NCBI RefSeq assembly: GCF_002975175.1
Contig: NZ_PCNZ01000011.1
Span: 62,001-126,000, forward strand
Direction of reading: 5' to 3'
DNA from: Bacillus sp. MYb209
GTDB lineage: Bacteria; Bacillota; Bacilli; Bacillales; Bacillaceae_G
DNA length: 64,000 nt
Of the stretch, positions 28,026 through 36,464 are shown one piece after another. The translations under genes and the position numbers were made by a program. The notes beneath the pieces are model-generated. The model saw nothing but the letters and a program-made list of their open reading frames with translations. It did not search any database and was not told where the DNA came from. How positions within the stretch are numbered: position 1 is the stretch's first letter; each line of letters opens with the position of its first letter.

Positions 28026-28989
28026 AAAGGTAGTTTTTAATATACGATTTTTAATCGGTCTTTTTATTTTAGTAACTATTATTATTTCAAGTTATATTAC
28101 GAAAGAGAAAGTAGACGCAGGAAAAATCAAACCTGTACCTCCTTATCAATATGTCGATGGTAAACTAACTAGTACAGCTCCAGCACCGCCATCTTTTTCT
28201 CATCCTCTCGGTGTTGATCAAGAGGGGGATGATGTTTTAATTCGGACTCTCTATGATGCAAAAACACCCATATTTTATGCAGTGATTATTAGCTTTTTTC
28301 GGATTGTTTTTTCACTTATATTCGGTGTTCTTCATGCATATTTTTATCGATATGTACGCTTTTTAGATGTTCTATTCGAAACATTCCAATACGTTCCTAC
28401 CACCTTATTAGCGATTTTTTTATTATCACCTGTAATGTTTGTATCTCCAGATGAAGAACATCTGTGGCTTACTTATATGATTTCGGTTTTAATTTTTATT
28501 AGCGTACCAAATTTAGTACAACTTTTCAGTAATGAAATTCGTTTATTACTACAAAATGAATTTGTGATAAGTTCTAAAACACTAGGAGGTAGTTTTTTTC
28601 ACATTTGCAAGATCCATTTAAAACCCTTTCTTACGCCCAAAATTTTCATTTGGATTAATCAACAACTGCTGCAAACTTTAGTTTTATTACTGCATTTAGC
28701 ACTATTTCGAACCATTTCATTTAACATTGCTGGTACACTTGTATTACTTGGGCACAATCATCAATTTTTAAATGTTTTACCTTGGGTAGCATTCGGCCCT
28801 GTTTTATTTTTCACTATCGTTATTTTAGCTGTATACATGATGTTATCTGGAATGCAAAGCGCACTAGAAAAAGATGTGAATTATATAGATAACTCGCTTT
28901 TATTAAGTGTTCTAGCAAAAGAAAAAAGAGAAAGGAAGAGTCAATATTTTTCCCTTTTTAAACCAAGTGTAAAAATAAAAGAACACTAA
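28018..28989 (+). CDS. ABC transporter permease, DppC-like type
   Basis: A 323-residue second permease of the same transporter. A membrane anchor (about residues 8-25) is followed by an extracytoplasmic stretch holding HPLGVDQEGDDVLIRTLYDA, the usual DppC/OppC signature (HPLGTD-x-x-GRD in the family), here with EGDD in place of the typical GRD. The EAA-like loop is ISSKTLGGSFFHICKIHLKPFL. The first gene overlaps its start by 8 bp, implying a heterodimeric permease. The Lys/Arg-rich C-terminus extends past the last helix. Confidence 0.82.
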   Translation: MLKKVVFNIRFLIGLFILVTIIISSYITKEKVDAGKIKPVPPYQYVDGKLTSTAPAPPSFSHPLGVDQEGDDVLIRTLYDAKTPIFYAVIISFFRIVFSLIFGVLHAYFYRYVRFLDVLFETFQYVPTTLLAIFLLSPVMFVSPDEEHLWLTYMISVLIFISVPNLVQLFSNEIRLLLQNEFVISSKTLGGSFFHICKIHLKPFLTPKIFIWINQQLLQTLVLLLHLALFRTISFNIAGTLVLLGHNHQFLNVLPWVAFGPVLFFTIVILAVYMMLSGMQSALEKDVNYIDNSLLLSVLAKEKRERKSQYFSLFKPSVKIKEH

Positions 28990-29025
28990 AAAAGAATCTT
29001 CGCGATTATCGCGAAGATTCTTTTT
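28990..29025. terminator. Bidirectional intrinsic terminator
   Basis: AAGAATCTTCGCGA pairs with TCGCGAAGATTCTTTTT between the permease genes and the converging aspS2 pseudogene. Confidence 0.92.
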
Positions 29026-30323
29026 CACGGTATAAGTCGTGTACAATCTCTCGGAAAAGCACTCGCCTCCCGGATGTTTGTTAACTCTAAAAATTTATAT
29101 ACAACTCTTTCTAAACCTATACCAAATCCGCCATGCGGTGGACATCCATAACGGAATGTATCTAAATACGATTGAAATTTCTCTGGATGTAATCCTTTTT
29201 CTTTAAAAGAAGCAAGTAACATTTCATAGTTATGAATTCGCTGTGCACCTGACGTAATCTCTAGCCCTTTATACAATAAGTCAAAAGAATCAGTAATAGC
29301 TGAGTTCTCTTTATTTGGCATCGTATACATTGGTCTCGCTTCTTTCGGATACTGTGTAATGAATACAAATTCACTATTATATGTTTCTTTCACATATTTC
29401 CCTAGTAACTTTTCACCTTCTGTATCTAAATCCCCTACAGGAGATTCTTTTCGATACTTCATTTTCAAAACTTCTTGTGCTTCTGCCAACGTAATTTTAG
29501 GAATTTCTGCAATAACAGGTACTGTTACTTGTAATAGTTGTAGTTCTTTTTCACATTTTTCTCCTACTTGTTGAAACATATATCGTAAAATATCTATTTC
29601 TAATTGCATCACTTCATGAAAATCATGAATAAATCCAAGTTCTACGTCTAACGATATATATTCATTTAAATGTCTTGAAGAGTTATGATGTTCAGCCCGG
29701 TACACAGGAGCAATTTCAAAAACACGTTCGAGTCCTCCCGCTACCATCATTTGTTTATAAAACTGTGGTGATTGAGCTAAATACGCTTCTTTTTGGAAAT
29801 ATGGAAGATTAAAAACATTTGCTCCTCCTTCTGCCCCTTGTGAGACAATTTTCGGAGTAAATATACGTGTGAAATCGTTCTATATTAGAAATTCACTAAA
29901 GCTTTGAACGAGTGTCGATTTCACTTTAAAAATCGCGGTGATTCGCTCATGTCTTAATGATAATACCCGTTCATTCAATAGTTGATCTAAACCAACTTGT
30001 AACTTCTTTTTATTTATTTCAAATGGAAGTGATTCTGCTCCATTTAGTACTTTCACTTCATGTGCAAGTACTTCAACACCTAATTCTGTTTTCGGTGTCT
30101 CTACTATTTCTCCAAGTATTTGGACGACACTTTCAACATCAACTTTGTATCCAGCTAACTCGTTTTCTAATACACATTGAATAACTCCCGTTCGGTCCCT
30201 TAATAATAAAAAACTAACATTCCCTAGATGACGAATCTTTTTTACCCATCCTTGTAGTAATACAACCTTTCCGCTATGCTCCGTACATTCTCGTGTGAGT
30301 GAACGCTTCATTATTTGATCCAT
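29025..30323 (-). pseudogene. Second aspartyl-tRNA synthetase (archaeal type) with internal TAG
   Basis: A 433-codon gene for a class II synthetase of the archaeal/non-discriminating AspRS type: an OB-fold with VLLQGWVKKIRHLGNVSFLLLRDR, motif 2 as FEIAPVYRAEHHNSSRHLNE and motif 3 as GGFGIGLERVVYKFLELTNIREASAFPRD. An in-frame TAG at 29880-29882 (codon 148) lies between FSEFLI and NDFTRIFTPKIVSQGAEGG, both family sequence. ATG at 30323 follows GGAGGG. The upstream T-box has an Asp specifier. A short leader ORF overlaps the start. A single change would restore the gene; distinguishing AspRS from AsnRS rests on motif 3. Confidence 0.82.
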
Positions 30324-30390
30324 TATGTTTCCCTCCATTAATTTTATTTTTATTTACGTTATTGTTATTGTTGTCGTCATCATCATCCAC
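30274..30390 (-). CDS. Asp/Asn-rich leader peptide ORF upstream of aspS2
   Basis: A 38-codon ORF starts at GTG 30390, seven bases after a strong AAAGGAGGTGA. Its product opens (M)DDDDDNNNNNVNKNKINGG, that is, five Asp codons then five Asn codons directly after the start, with more Asn later. It begins just past the T-box terminator, in a frame other than aspS2, contains the aspS2 Shine-Dalgarno and ends at TAG 30274, 50 bases inside aspS2. The layout is that of a regulatory leader peptide whose translation depends on Asp- and Asn-tRNA. Expression is not proven. Confidence 0.6.
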   Translation of the reverse strand: MDDDDDNNNNNVNKNKINGGKHNGSNNEAFTHTRMYGA

Positions 30391-30412
30391 GGTCACTCAC
30401 CTCCTTTCAAAG

Positions 30413-30643
30413 AATACAAAAATCCGCCCCTATAATAGGGACGGATTATTCCGCGGTACCACCCAAATTGTCATAATGACCATCTTAGCCCTAATAACGG
30501 TAGGTACCGTTTGCTTTTACTAATTATCACGTTCAAAGCATCACTCACAGGTGTCTTTCCATCATGCAGTATCGCAATCTTCCCAGCAACCGATTGCTCT
30601 CTGTAGACCCTTGCATCATGTACTTTTCCTGATCATCACTTTT
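30413..30643 (-). promoter_or_regulatory. T-box riboswitch, predicted aspartate specifier (GAC)
   Basis: The T-box TTGGGTGGTACCGCGGAA lies at 30449-30466, followed by the terminator AATCCGTCCCTA...TAGGGGCGGATTTTT at 30413-30447. Stem I begins near 30643 and contains AGAGAGCAATCGGTTGCTGGGAAGATTGCGA. The specifier position reads GAAA, GAC (30553-30555), ACC, TGTGAG, in register with the other T-boxes here. GAC is an Asp codon, agreeing with the aspartyl-tRNA synthetase gene downstream. Confidence 0.88.
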
Positions 30644-30712
30644 TATATTTACAGAGTATTCTATCTCTTTATTTTATAAAACGCAAGCGTTTTTTTGATA
30701 TGTTCTGATTTT

Positions 30713-32080
30713 TCACATCCATCTTTGTACAATCTCCTCTAAAGCCATTCCACGCGAGCCTTTCAATAATACAATGTCCTTTTCATTCATTATTTCTAAA
30801 ATCTTCTCTGCTACTTCACCTTTATTTTGAAATGATTGCACATGATTTTTAGGATAGTTCTTCTTTGCTTCTTCCGCTATCATCATTGAAAGCTTACCAT
30901 ACGTAAAAACGTATTGAATTTTCTCTGGATTTAATATTCTTCCGATTTCTCTATGATATGCCTCAGCTTCCGTTCCTAACTCCAACATATCCCCAATTAC
31001 AATGATTTTTTTCTCATAAGTATGTAACTTCTCTAACGTTTCAATTGCTGCTGTCATTGAAGACGGACTCGCATTCCATGCATCATTAATAATCGTAAAA
31101 CCTGTTGTAGCTGTTAGAAATTGAAAGCGCATATCTGTAATGTTTATTTGTTGTAATGTTTCCTGTATGTTCTTTGTAGACACATTATACAATTGACCTA
31201 CAGCTATTCCGATGATTGCATTTAATATATTATGTTTCCCATACAAAGAGACGTCATACTGTACTTTTTTAAATTTATTTAATTTGAAATGACTACCATA
31301 TTCATCCAATTGCACATTCGTAGGATAAAGATCATTTGTATCCTTTTCACCAAATGACCTATATTCTATACCTCCTTTTTTGTTATTTTGAGAAAGTAAT
31401 GATTCATCACCATTATATAAAAACAAACCTTTTTCTTTTAATCCGTCTATAATTTCTAATTTAGCATTCGCAATTCCTTCTCTTGATCCAAGCGTTTCTA
31501 AGTGCGACTGTCCAATCATTGTAATTATCGCTACATCGGGCTGCGCTATATTTGATAATTTTCGGATTTGTCCTTTCTCACTCATTCCCATTTCTAGTAT
31601 TAAAAACTCGGTATCTCGCTTCATTTCTAAAATCGTTAATGGTAATCCAATTTGACTATTTAAATTACCTTTTGTTTTATGTACGTTATACGTTGTATTT
31701 AATATTGCTCCTATTATATCCTTCACCGTTGTCTTTCCGTTACTACCGGTAATACCGATTACTTTCACATTCATTTCATTTCGATAAAATCGTGCTAATT
31801 TTTGTAGTGCGAGTAATGTGTCATCTACAAATATAATCGGTACTCCTTTTGGTGGATCACCGTGAGATTTTTTCCATAAGCAAGCAGCCGCTCCGTGATT
31901 CATTGCTTCGTGGACGTAGTCATGACCATCCTTCACTCTAATTATTGGAATGAATAAGTTTCTTTCTTGAATTTTTTGAGAATCAATAGACACTCCCGCT
32001 GCAACTAATTTATAAAACGACTCATGTAGCCCTTTACCATCTACTACTTCTTCAAGTTCTTTCAAACTAATTTGAATCAT
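30713..32080 (-). CDS. murF: UDP-MurNAc-tripeptide:D-Ala-D-Ala ligase (MurF)
   Basis: A 455-residue Mur ligase that adds D-Ala-D-Ala to the UDP-MurNAc-tripeptide, the last cytoplasmic step of the peptidoglycan monomer. ATP-binding GITGSNGKTTVKDII lies at about residues 109-123, the EMGMSEKGQIRKLS segment and the NDAWNASPSSM block of MurF follow, and the C-terminal domain has IGDMLELG. The ATG follows AAAGGGTGG. Because B. cereus group genomes carry murF beside ddl, this may be a second copy; the ddl neighbour is absent here. Confidence 0.87.
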   Translation of the reverse strand: MIQISLKELEEVVDGKGLHESFYKLVAAGVSIDSQKIQERNLFIPIIRVKDGHDYVHEAMNHGAAACLWKKSHGDPPKGVPIIFVDDTLLALQKLARFYRNEMNVKVIGITGSNGKTTVKDIIGAILNTTYNVHKTKGNLNSQIGLPLTILEMKRDTEFLILEMGMSEKGQIRKLSNIAQPDVAIITMIGQSHLETLGSREGIANAKLEIIDGLKEKGLFLYNGDESLLSQNNKKGGIEYRSFGEKDTNDLYPTNVQLDEYGSHFKLNKFKKVQYDVSLYGKHNILNAIIGIAVGQLYNVSTKNIQETLQQINITDMRFQFLTATTGFTIINDAWNASPSSMTAAIETLEKLHTYEKKIIVIGDMLELGTEAEAYHREIGRILNPEKIQYVFTYGKLSMMIAEEAKKNYPKNHVQSFQNKGEVAEKILEIMNEKDIVLLKGSRGMALEEIVQRWM

Positions 32081-32161
32081 TATGCCACCCTTTCCATTTT
32101 ATTACATAAAATCTATGTTTTTTACGCATATTAATATAAATTTTCTAGCGGAGGTGTACAT

Positions 32162-32641
32162 ATGAGAAAAACCATTAGCTTCTTTCTCCTATTGTTATGC
32201 ATAGTTGTAGTTAAAGAAACGTATGCTTATTCCCCAAAATCTTTACCCGTCTCTCAAAACTCTAATCAATGGCAAGTGAATATTGATGAAGTGAAAAAAA
32301 CAAGTGAAAAATTGTTACAACCAAAAAAAGGTGTATTTCAAACATATCATTTCTCTGTAAAAAATCTCGGAAAAAATGAAGTGTATAATGTACACGTTGA
32401 AGTTTTCCGCAGCGAGCCAAATACAAAAACAAAATATGAACTTTATTCTCAAAAAGAAGGCCGTTTAGCAAGTGGCAAAACTGGATTTAGACATGCTAAT
32501 TTACCGATTTCTACAAAAGCCGATGAAGTTGACGTGATCATTACGTGGCAAGAACACCCTTTCCGCTCTATGAGAAACGGTCAAAAAGTTGAGGCTAGAA
32601 AATTTAAAGAGCATTTTGTTTTTAAAGACGCAAAAAAGTAA
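32162..32641 (+). CDS. Secreted protein of unknown function
   Basis: A 159-residue protein with a clear signal peptide (residues 1-21, hydrophobic core FFLLLLCIVVV, cleavage probably after TYA). The mature part is basic and looks like one beta-sandwich: FQTYHFSVKNLGKNEVYNVHVEVF resembles the strand pattern of Ig-like or DUF11-type extracytoplasmic domains. No cysteine and no catalytic motif is seen. I do not recognise the family. AGCGGAGGTG precedes the ATG. Confidence 0.65.
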   Translation: MRKTISFFLLLLCIVVVKETYAYSPKSLPVSQNSNQWQVNIDEVKKTSEKLLQPKKGVFQTYHFSVKNLGKNEVYNVHVEVFRSEPNTKTKYELYSQKEGRLASGKTGFRHANLPISTKADEVDVIITWQEHPFRSMRNGQKVEARKFKEHFVFKDAKK

Positions 32642-32709
32642 ATGGAATGTGGATATATTCACACTATCATTGATATAACTGTATTTACTAGTACCAGTTC
32701 TTAAGCAAA

Positions 32710-32749
32710 TTAAAAAGTCGTGGCTTATTAAACGCCACGACTTTTTATA
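32710..32749. terminator. Intrinsic terminator
   Basis: AAAAAGTCGTGGC pairs with GCCACGACTTTTT just past the stop codon of the metalloprotease gene; the A tract makes it usable in both directions. Confidence 0.9.
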
Positions 32750-34261
32750 TTAATTCGTACTAATTCCTCTTGCTGCCCAAATACGATCGATATCAGCAGC
32801 ATGTTGTCCGCCATATAAAAGAGCATCCGCTTGCTTAATTGCTTTCGCTCCATCACGGAATTTCGCATTTGGCGTTAAAGACCAATGTGATTGTAAAATA
32901 ATTTTTGTTGCAACATCACGACCAAAAGCTTGTGCCATTTCGTATTGGCCTTGAGCCCAAATTTCCCCATCATCATGTACTTCGTTCGTAATATCTTTCG
33001 GATATACTTTATTCGTATCTAATCGGCGTAAGCATGTTGGATCTGAACTAGAGTAAGCAGTCGCATCCCATTCTCCAACACATGCTTTTCCGTATCCTGT
33101 CGTCGATACCGCATCTTCATAAGTAGCACCTAAGAAATCTCCAAATCCTTCTCCCATCGCTCCGCCTTCTGGTGAACTTCCGAAGCCAGGTACTTGATTA
33201 TCTTGAATAGAATGTCCATATTCATGCGCAATAATGCCAGCATCTTCTGCATCATCTACTCCGCCAGTACCGAAAGTTAAAGCTTTCGTTGATGGAGAAT
33301 AGAATGAATTATCGTCAGTTGTACCATTTACATTCACTTTAATCGAACGTTTATTAACATTTTGAAAGCCTAATCCTTGAATGTAACGCTGTAATGTATC
33401 AATATGATAATACGACATAACATCTTCAAAGCTATCATTTGCACGTGTATAGTTAAATTGTAAGTTTGTAGATTTCGTCTTCGCTTTTGATGAAATTGTT
33501 ACATACTCCCCAATTAAAAACCCACTACCATCTAAACCTTTTAGAGTAACGGTTTTCAATTGATTCGTTAGAGCTGTAGAATCTGCATCATTATTATCCT
33601 TTAATCCTGCTAAACTACCACTTGTTACGACAGGATTAGGTAAAAATACTTTTCCTGTTCCTTCTGCTTTTCGGTTTATATCAACCTTTTTAATTAACTT
33701 TCCATTTTCTGCATCAATAAATGTTTCCCATGCACCAAATGGATTATTAGAGTGGACTAAAACTTTATAAACTGGGATAGCTACTCCATCCTCAATAATA
33801 TATCCAAATTCTTTCTCTGTAGGAGCCCATAGATTTTGCTCACTTTCTCCTCCAACATACGCCATTGATTTTTGTTCAGCATCTTTTTCACTAATCTTAT
33901 TCGCTATTTCTTTCACACTTTGAACCGCCTGGTAATCAGACACAGCAAGTACGCCTTGTCCCTGTCCATTAATAGTAACTGTTATTTGTTTTGAGAATAC
34001 AGGTGCACCATTGACAACTTGTTGAAATCTAACGTATGAAGCTACTGACGTTTCTGTTGTAGAAATATATTGTAAGTCTGAAAGGTCTGGCTTTAATCCA
34101 TACTGATCAGCATTTCCTTTTAAATATTCAATTGCTTTTTTCTGTGGTGAATAAGCTTCTAGCTTTACTTGCTGTTGTTTTTCCAATGCCGAAACCGTAG
34201 AAATCGTCCCCATTACTAATGGCACAGTCATTGCCATTGCCACCATTTTTTTGTTTAACAT
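32750..34261 (-). CDS. Secreted zinc metalloprotease with FTP propeptide (M4/M36 type)
   Basis: A 503-residue exported protease. A signal peptide (about residues 1-25) is followed by an FTP/PepSY-like inhibitory propeptide (about 35-190) and the catalytic domain. The zinc motif is HEYGH with the downstream glutamate ligand in EGFGDFLGATYED. The helix after HEYGH (SIQDNQVPGFG) and the GAMGEGFGD block fit the M36 (fungalysin-like) side of the gluzincins better than classical thermolysin, whose motif is HELTH. It would be cleaved on export to an extracellular endopeptidase. Single gene with its own terminator. Confidence 0.85.
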   Translation of the reverse strand: MLNKKMVAMAMTVPLVMGTISTVSALEKQQQVKLEAYSPQKKAIEYLKGNADQYGLKPDLSDLQYISTTETSVASYVRFQQVVNGAPVFSKQITVTINGQGQGVLAVSDYQAVQSVKEIANKISEKDAEQKSMAYVGGESEQNLWAPTEKEFGYIIEDGVAIPVYKVLVHSNNPFGAWETFIDAENGKLIKKVDINRKAEGTGKVFLPNPVVTSGSLAGLKDNNDADSTALTNQLKTVTLKGLDGSGFLIGEYVTISSKAKTKSTNLQFNYTRANDSFEDVMSYYHIDTLQRYIQGLGFQNVNKRSIKVNVNGTTDDNSFYSPSTKALTFGTGGVDDAEDAGIIAHEYGHSIQDNQVPGFGSSPEGGAMGEGFGDFLGATYEDAVSTTGYGKACVGEWDATAYSSSDPTCLRRLDTNKVYPKDITNEVHDDGEIWAQGQYEMAQAFGRDVATKIILQSHWSLTPNAKFRDGAKAIKQADALLYGGQHAADIDRIWAARGISTN

Positions 34262-34501
34262 AAAACCACTCCCCCTAATAAATTGAATCCTTTACCCCAT
34301 TCCTATAAGGCTATTACTGTCCACAAGTAACGAGATAAATTGAATCTACGAGTAATTCTATACGAGCAATTCTATTACCTTCACATTTATGGTGAGTGAA
34401 ATTTTCTCAATAATTATGTATAAAATGAGAACAATACTTTAGAAATATATTTATTTCCCACTTCGATTAACTATATTTCACCAAAATAATGTTTTGAAAA
34501 A

Positions 34502-34542
34502 TAGGTTATTTTTTACCTAACGATAGGTTGAAAAATACCTTA
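34502..34542 (+). promoter_or_regulatory. Twin palindromic operator upstream of the TetR gene
   Basis: Two inverted repeats, TAGGT-N8-ACCTA at 34502-34519 and TAGGT-N8-ACCTT at 34524-34541, are spaced exactly 22 bp apart, two DNA turns. They lie 47-87 bases before the start of the TetR gene. Such paired sites are typical for self-binding TetR repressors. The remaining 240 bases of the intergenic region toward the protease hold only AT-rich promoter sequence. Confidence 0.6.
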
Positions 34543-34588
34543 ATAAATGATACGCTTTAATTAACCTTTTTTATTGGGAGGATTTATT

Positions 34589-35185
34589 ATGAGTAAAAGT
34601 GAAGAAACACGCTCTTCCATAATCGAAGCAAGTTATCGACTATTTGCCGGTCACGGCATTGCCAAAACGACCTATACAATGATTGCTGAAGAAGTTGGTA
34701 TCGCCAAGCCATCTATTTATTATTACTTTAAATCTAAAGATGCTTTAATCGAAAGTATTTTTAATGAATTATGCGAAGCGATGCAGTTCTCCTCATTCTT
34801 TCGTACAGAAGAATTTACGAAAGAGAATTTCATTGAGAAATGTATTAAAATTGGCTTTAAAATGATAGACGAACAACAGAAAGATCCTTATTTTAATCGT
34901 GTATTACAAGAATATGTATTACTATCTTCAAGAAACGATATGTACAAAGATCGATTACTAACTGTACAAACAGAATATTTAAACGGATTTGAATCACTCC
35001 TAACAAAAGCAAATGAACTTCAACTCATTCAAAATAAAAATCTAGTTTCAAAAGCTCATATGTTGGCATTAGTACTTGATAATATCGGAAACTTCATGAT
35101 GTTTGATGTAAATATGAATTATAAACAAATATGGATTGAAGCCGTCCACAGCATATTCGAAAGAAGTGATTCATATGAAAACTAA
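34589..35185 (+). CDS. TetR/AcrR-family transcriptional regulator
   Basis: A 198-residue regulator. The N-terminal helix-turn-helix is seen as RSSIIEASYRLFAGHGIAKTTYTMIAEEVGIAKPSIYYYFKSKDAL in outline (residues about 8-53), the strongest TetR signature; the C-terminal two thirds is the ligand-binding helical domain. GGGAGGA precedes the ATG. It overlaps the DUF418 gene by 11 bp, so it probably controls that gene together with itself through the twin operator at 34502-34541. Confidence 0.9.
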   Translation: MSKSEETRSSIIEASYRLFAGHGIAKTTYTMIAEEVGIAKPSIYYYFKSKDALIESIFNELCEAMQFSSFFRTEEFTKENFIEKCIKIGFKMIDEQQKDPYFNRVLQEYVLLSSRNDMYKDRLLTVQTEYLNGFESLLTKANELQLIQNKNLVSKAHMLALVLDNIGNFMMFDVNMNYKQIWIEAVHSIFERSDSYEN

Positions 35186-36260
35186 AAAACGAATTATCGG
35201 CTTAGATTTTGCTAGAGCGTGGGCGATGTTTGGAATGTTACTAGTTAATTTCATGGTGATAACAGGGGCGGAAGGAAATGGGCCTCCTCTGTTAAAAACC
35301 TTTATGACACTTTTTGAAGGTAGAGCTTCTGCCTTGTTTGTTATACTTGCTGGGATTGGCATAACTTTAATGACTAAATCATCTGTTGCTAGCCAAGAAA
35401 AAATACAAATCAATACCAGCCGAATATTGATTTGGAAACGATCACTATTCTTATTTATTTTAGGATTATTATTGTATGTAATGGAATGGACGGGAGATAT
35501 TTTACACTACTACGGCGTTTACCTTTTCATCGCTGCATTACTAATTACTGTACGAAGAACTATACTAATATGGCTTTCTATCATTATTTTACTTGCTGCA
35601 CAATATCTCCAACTTACTTTCAACGCCTTCGAAGGATGGGGAGGCACAATCCCATTTATAAACTATATAGACTTTTGGACCTTTAAAGGATTTCTTCGCA
35701 ACTTATTTTTTAATGGCTATCACCCTATTTTCCCATGGTTTTCTTTCTTCTTAATCGGTATGATAATTGGCAGATTAGATCTTCATAATAGAAAAATTAG
35801 ACATAGGTTGCTCTTACTCGGTATAACAGTAACGATAATTATAGAGCTGTTGTCCAAAGCATTAACTCACCTTTTTATCCCATACATTGGTGAGGAAGCA
35901 TCTACATTTTTGTTTAATACAGGCCCTATTTTACCAAGTATATTATACGTCGCATCTACTGCAGGATCCGCTATTGCTATATTAATAATTTGCCTCTACA
36001 TTGCTGAAAAACATGAAAAGAATTGGTTTATTACATCCATTGTACAAACAGGCCAATTAACATTAACTCATTATGTAAGTCATGTATTTATCGGTATTGG
36101 GATATTGATTCTATTAAATAGGATGGAACATCAAACACTATTATTCGTTTTACTATTTGCTACTGGATTTTTCATTTTCAGTGTTTTATTTAGCGTGTTA
36201 TGGAGAAAGAAATTTCCTAGAGGCCCTATCGAATGGATTATGAGAAAATTAGCCGGATAA
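35175..36260 (+). CDS. DUF418/YeiB-like membrane protein
   Basis: A 361-residue membrane protein with about ten hydrophobic segments. The opening RIIGLDFARAWAMFGMLLVN matches the shared start of the DUF418 and HGSNAT/DUF1624 acyltransferase-like families, and the C-terminus LTHYVSHVFIG with WRKKFPRGPIEWIMRKL is a DUF418 signature. Function is unknown; such genes often sit under TetR-type control. Its ATG lies inside the last codons of the regulator gene. Its stop codon abuts a structured repeat. Confidence 0.85.
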   Translation: MKTKKRIIGLDFARAWAMFGMLLVNFMVITGAEGNGPPLLKTFMTLFEGRASALFVILAGIGITLMTKSSVASQEKIQINTSRILIWKRSLFLFILGLLLYVMEWTGDILHYYGVYLFIAALLITVRRTILIWLSIIILLAAQYLQLTFNAFEGWGGTIPFINYIDFWTFKGFLRNLFFNGYHPIFPWFSFFLIGMIIGRLDLHNRKIRHRLLLLGITVTIIIELLSKALTHLFIPYIGEEASTFLFNTGPILPSILYVASTAGSAIAILIICLYIAEKHEKNWFITSIVQTGQLTLTHYVSHVFIGIGILILLNRMEHQTLLFVLLFATGFFIFSVLFSVLWRKKFPRGPIEWIMRKLAG

Positions 36261-36413
36261 AGTGAAACTTTAATCAGTGGGGGTTTTGTCCATCCCCACT
36301 GATTATTAGCCCTCACCAATCGGGCTTTTACGGGCAGCCCGACTCCCAACTAACTTCCTCGCATTCGCCGAATTTCGAGTTGGGAGTCTTACTGCCCACA
36401 AATAGCCGGATAA
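36250..36413. repeat. Structured intergenic repeat, bcr-like, with 11-bp flanking duplication
   Basis: A 142-base block (36261-36402) is made of three hairpins: TAATCAGTGGGG/CCCCACTGATTA (36271-36305), CGGGC/GCCCG (36321-36341) and GACTCCCAACT/AGTTGGGAGTC (36341-36388). The flanks carry the identical 11-mer TAGCCGGATAA at 36250-36260 and 36403-36413; the first copy holds the stop codon of the DUF418 gene. This resembles mobile structured repeats of the B. cereus group (bcr elements), but I cannot assign the class from memory. Confidence 0.6.
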
Positions 36414-36426
36414 TCTCCTAGCATGC

Positions 36427-36463
36427 AAAAAGGAAGTTGGAATGATTCCAACTTCCTTTTTTC
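36427..36463 (-). terminator. Intrinsic terminator after ileS2
   Basis: AAAAAGGAAGTTGGAAT pairs with ATTCCAACTTCCTTTTT next to the stop codon of ileS2. Confidence 0.9.
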
Positions 36464-36464
36464 T

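Noticed and set aside
32750-34261. Naming the metalloprotease as bacillolysin (NprB).
   Set aside because: The motif is HEYGH and the downstream glutamate block differs from thermolysin; M36-like is as likely, so no gene name was given.
36261-36402. CRISPR or tandem repeat in the three-hairpin block.
   Set aside because: The hairpins are different sequences and there is no repeat-spacer pattern.
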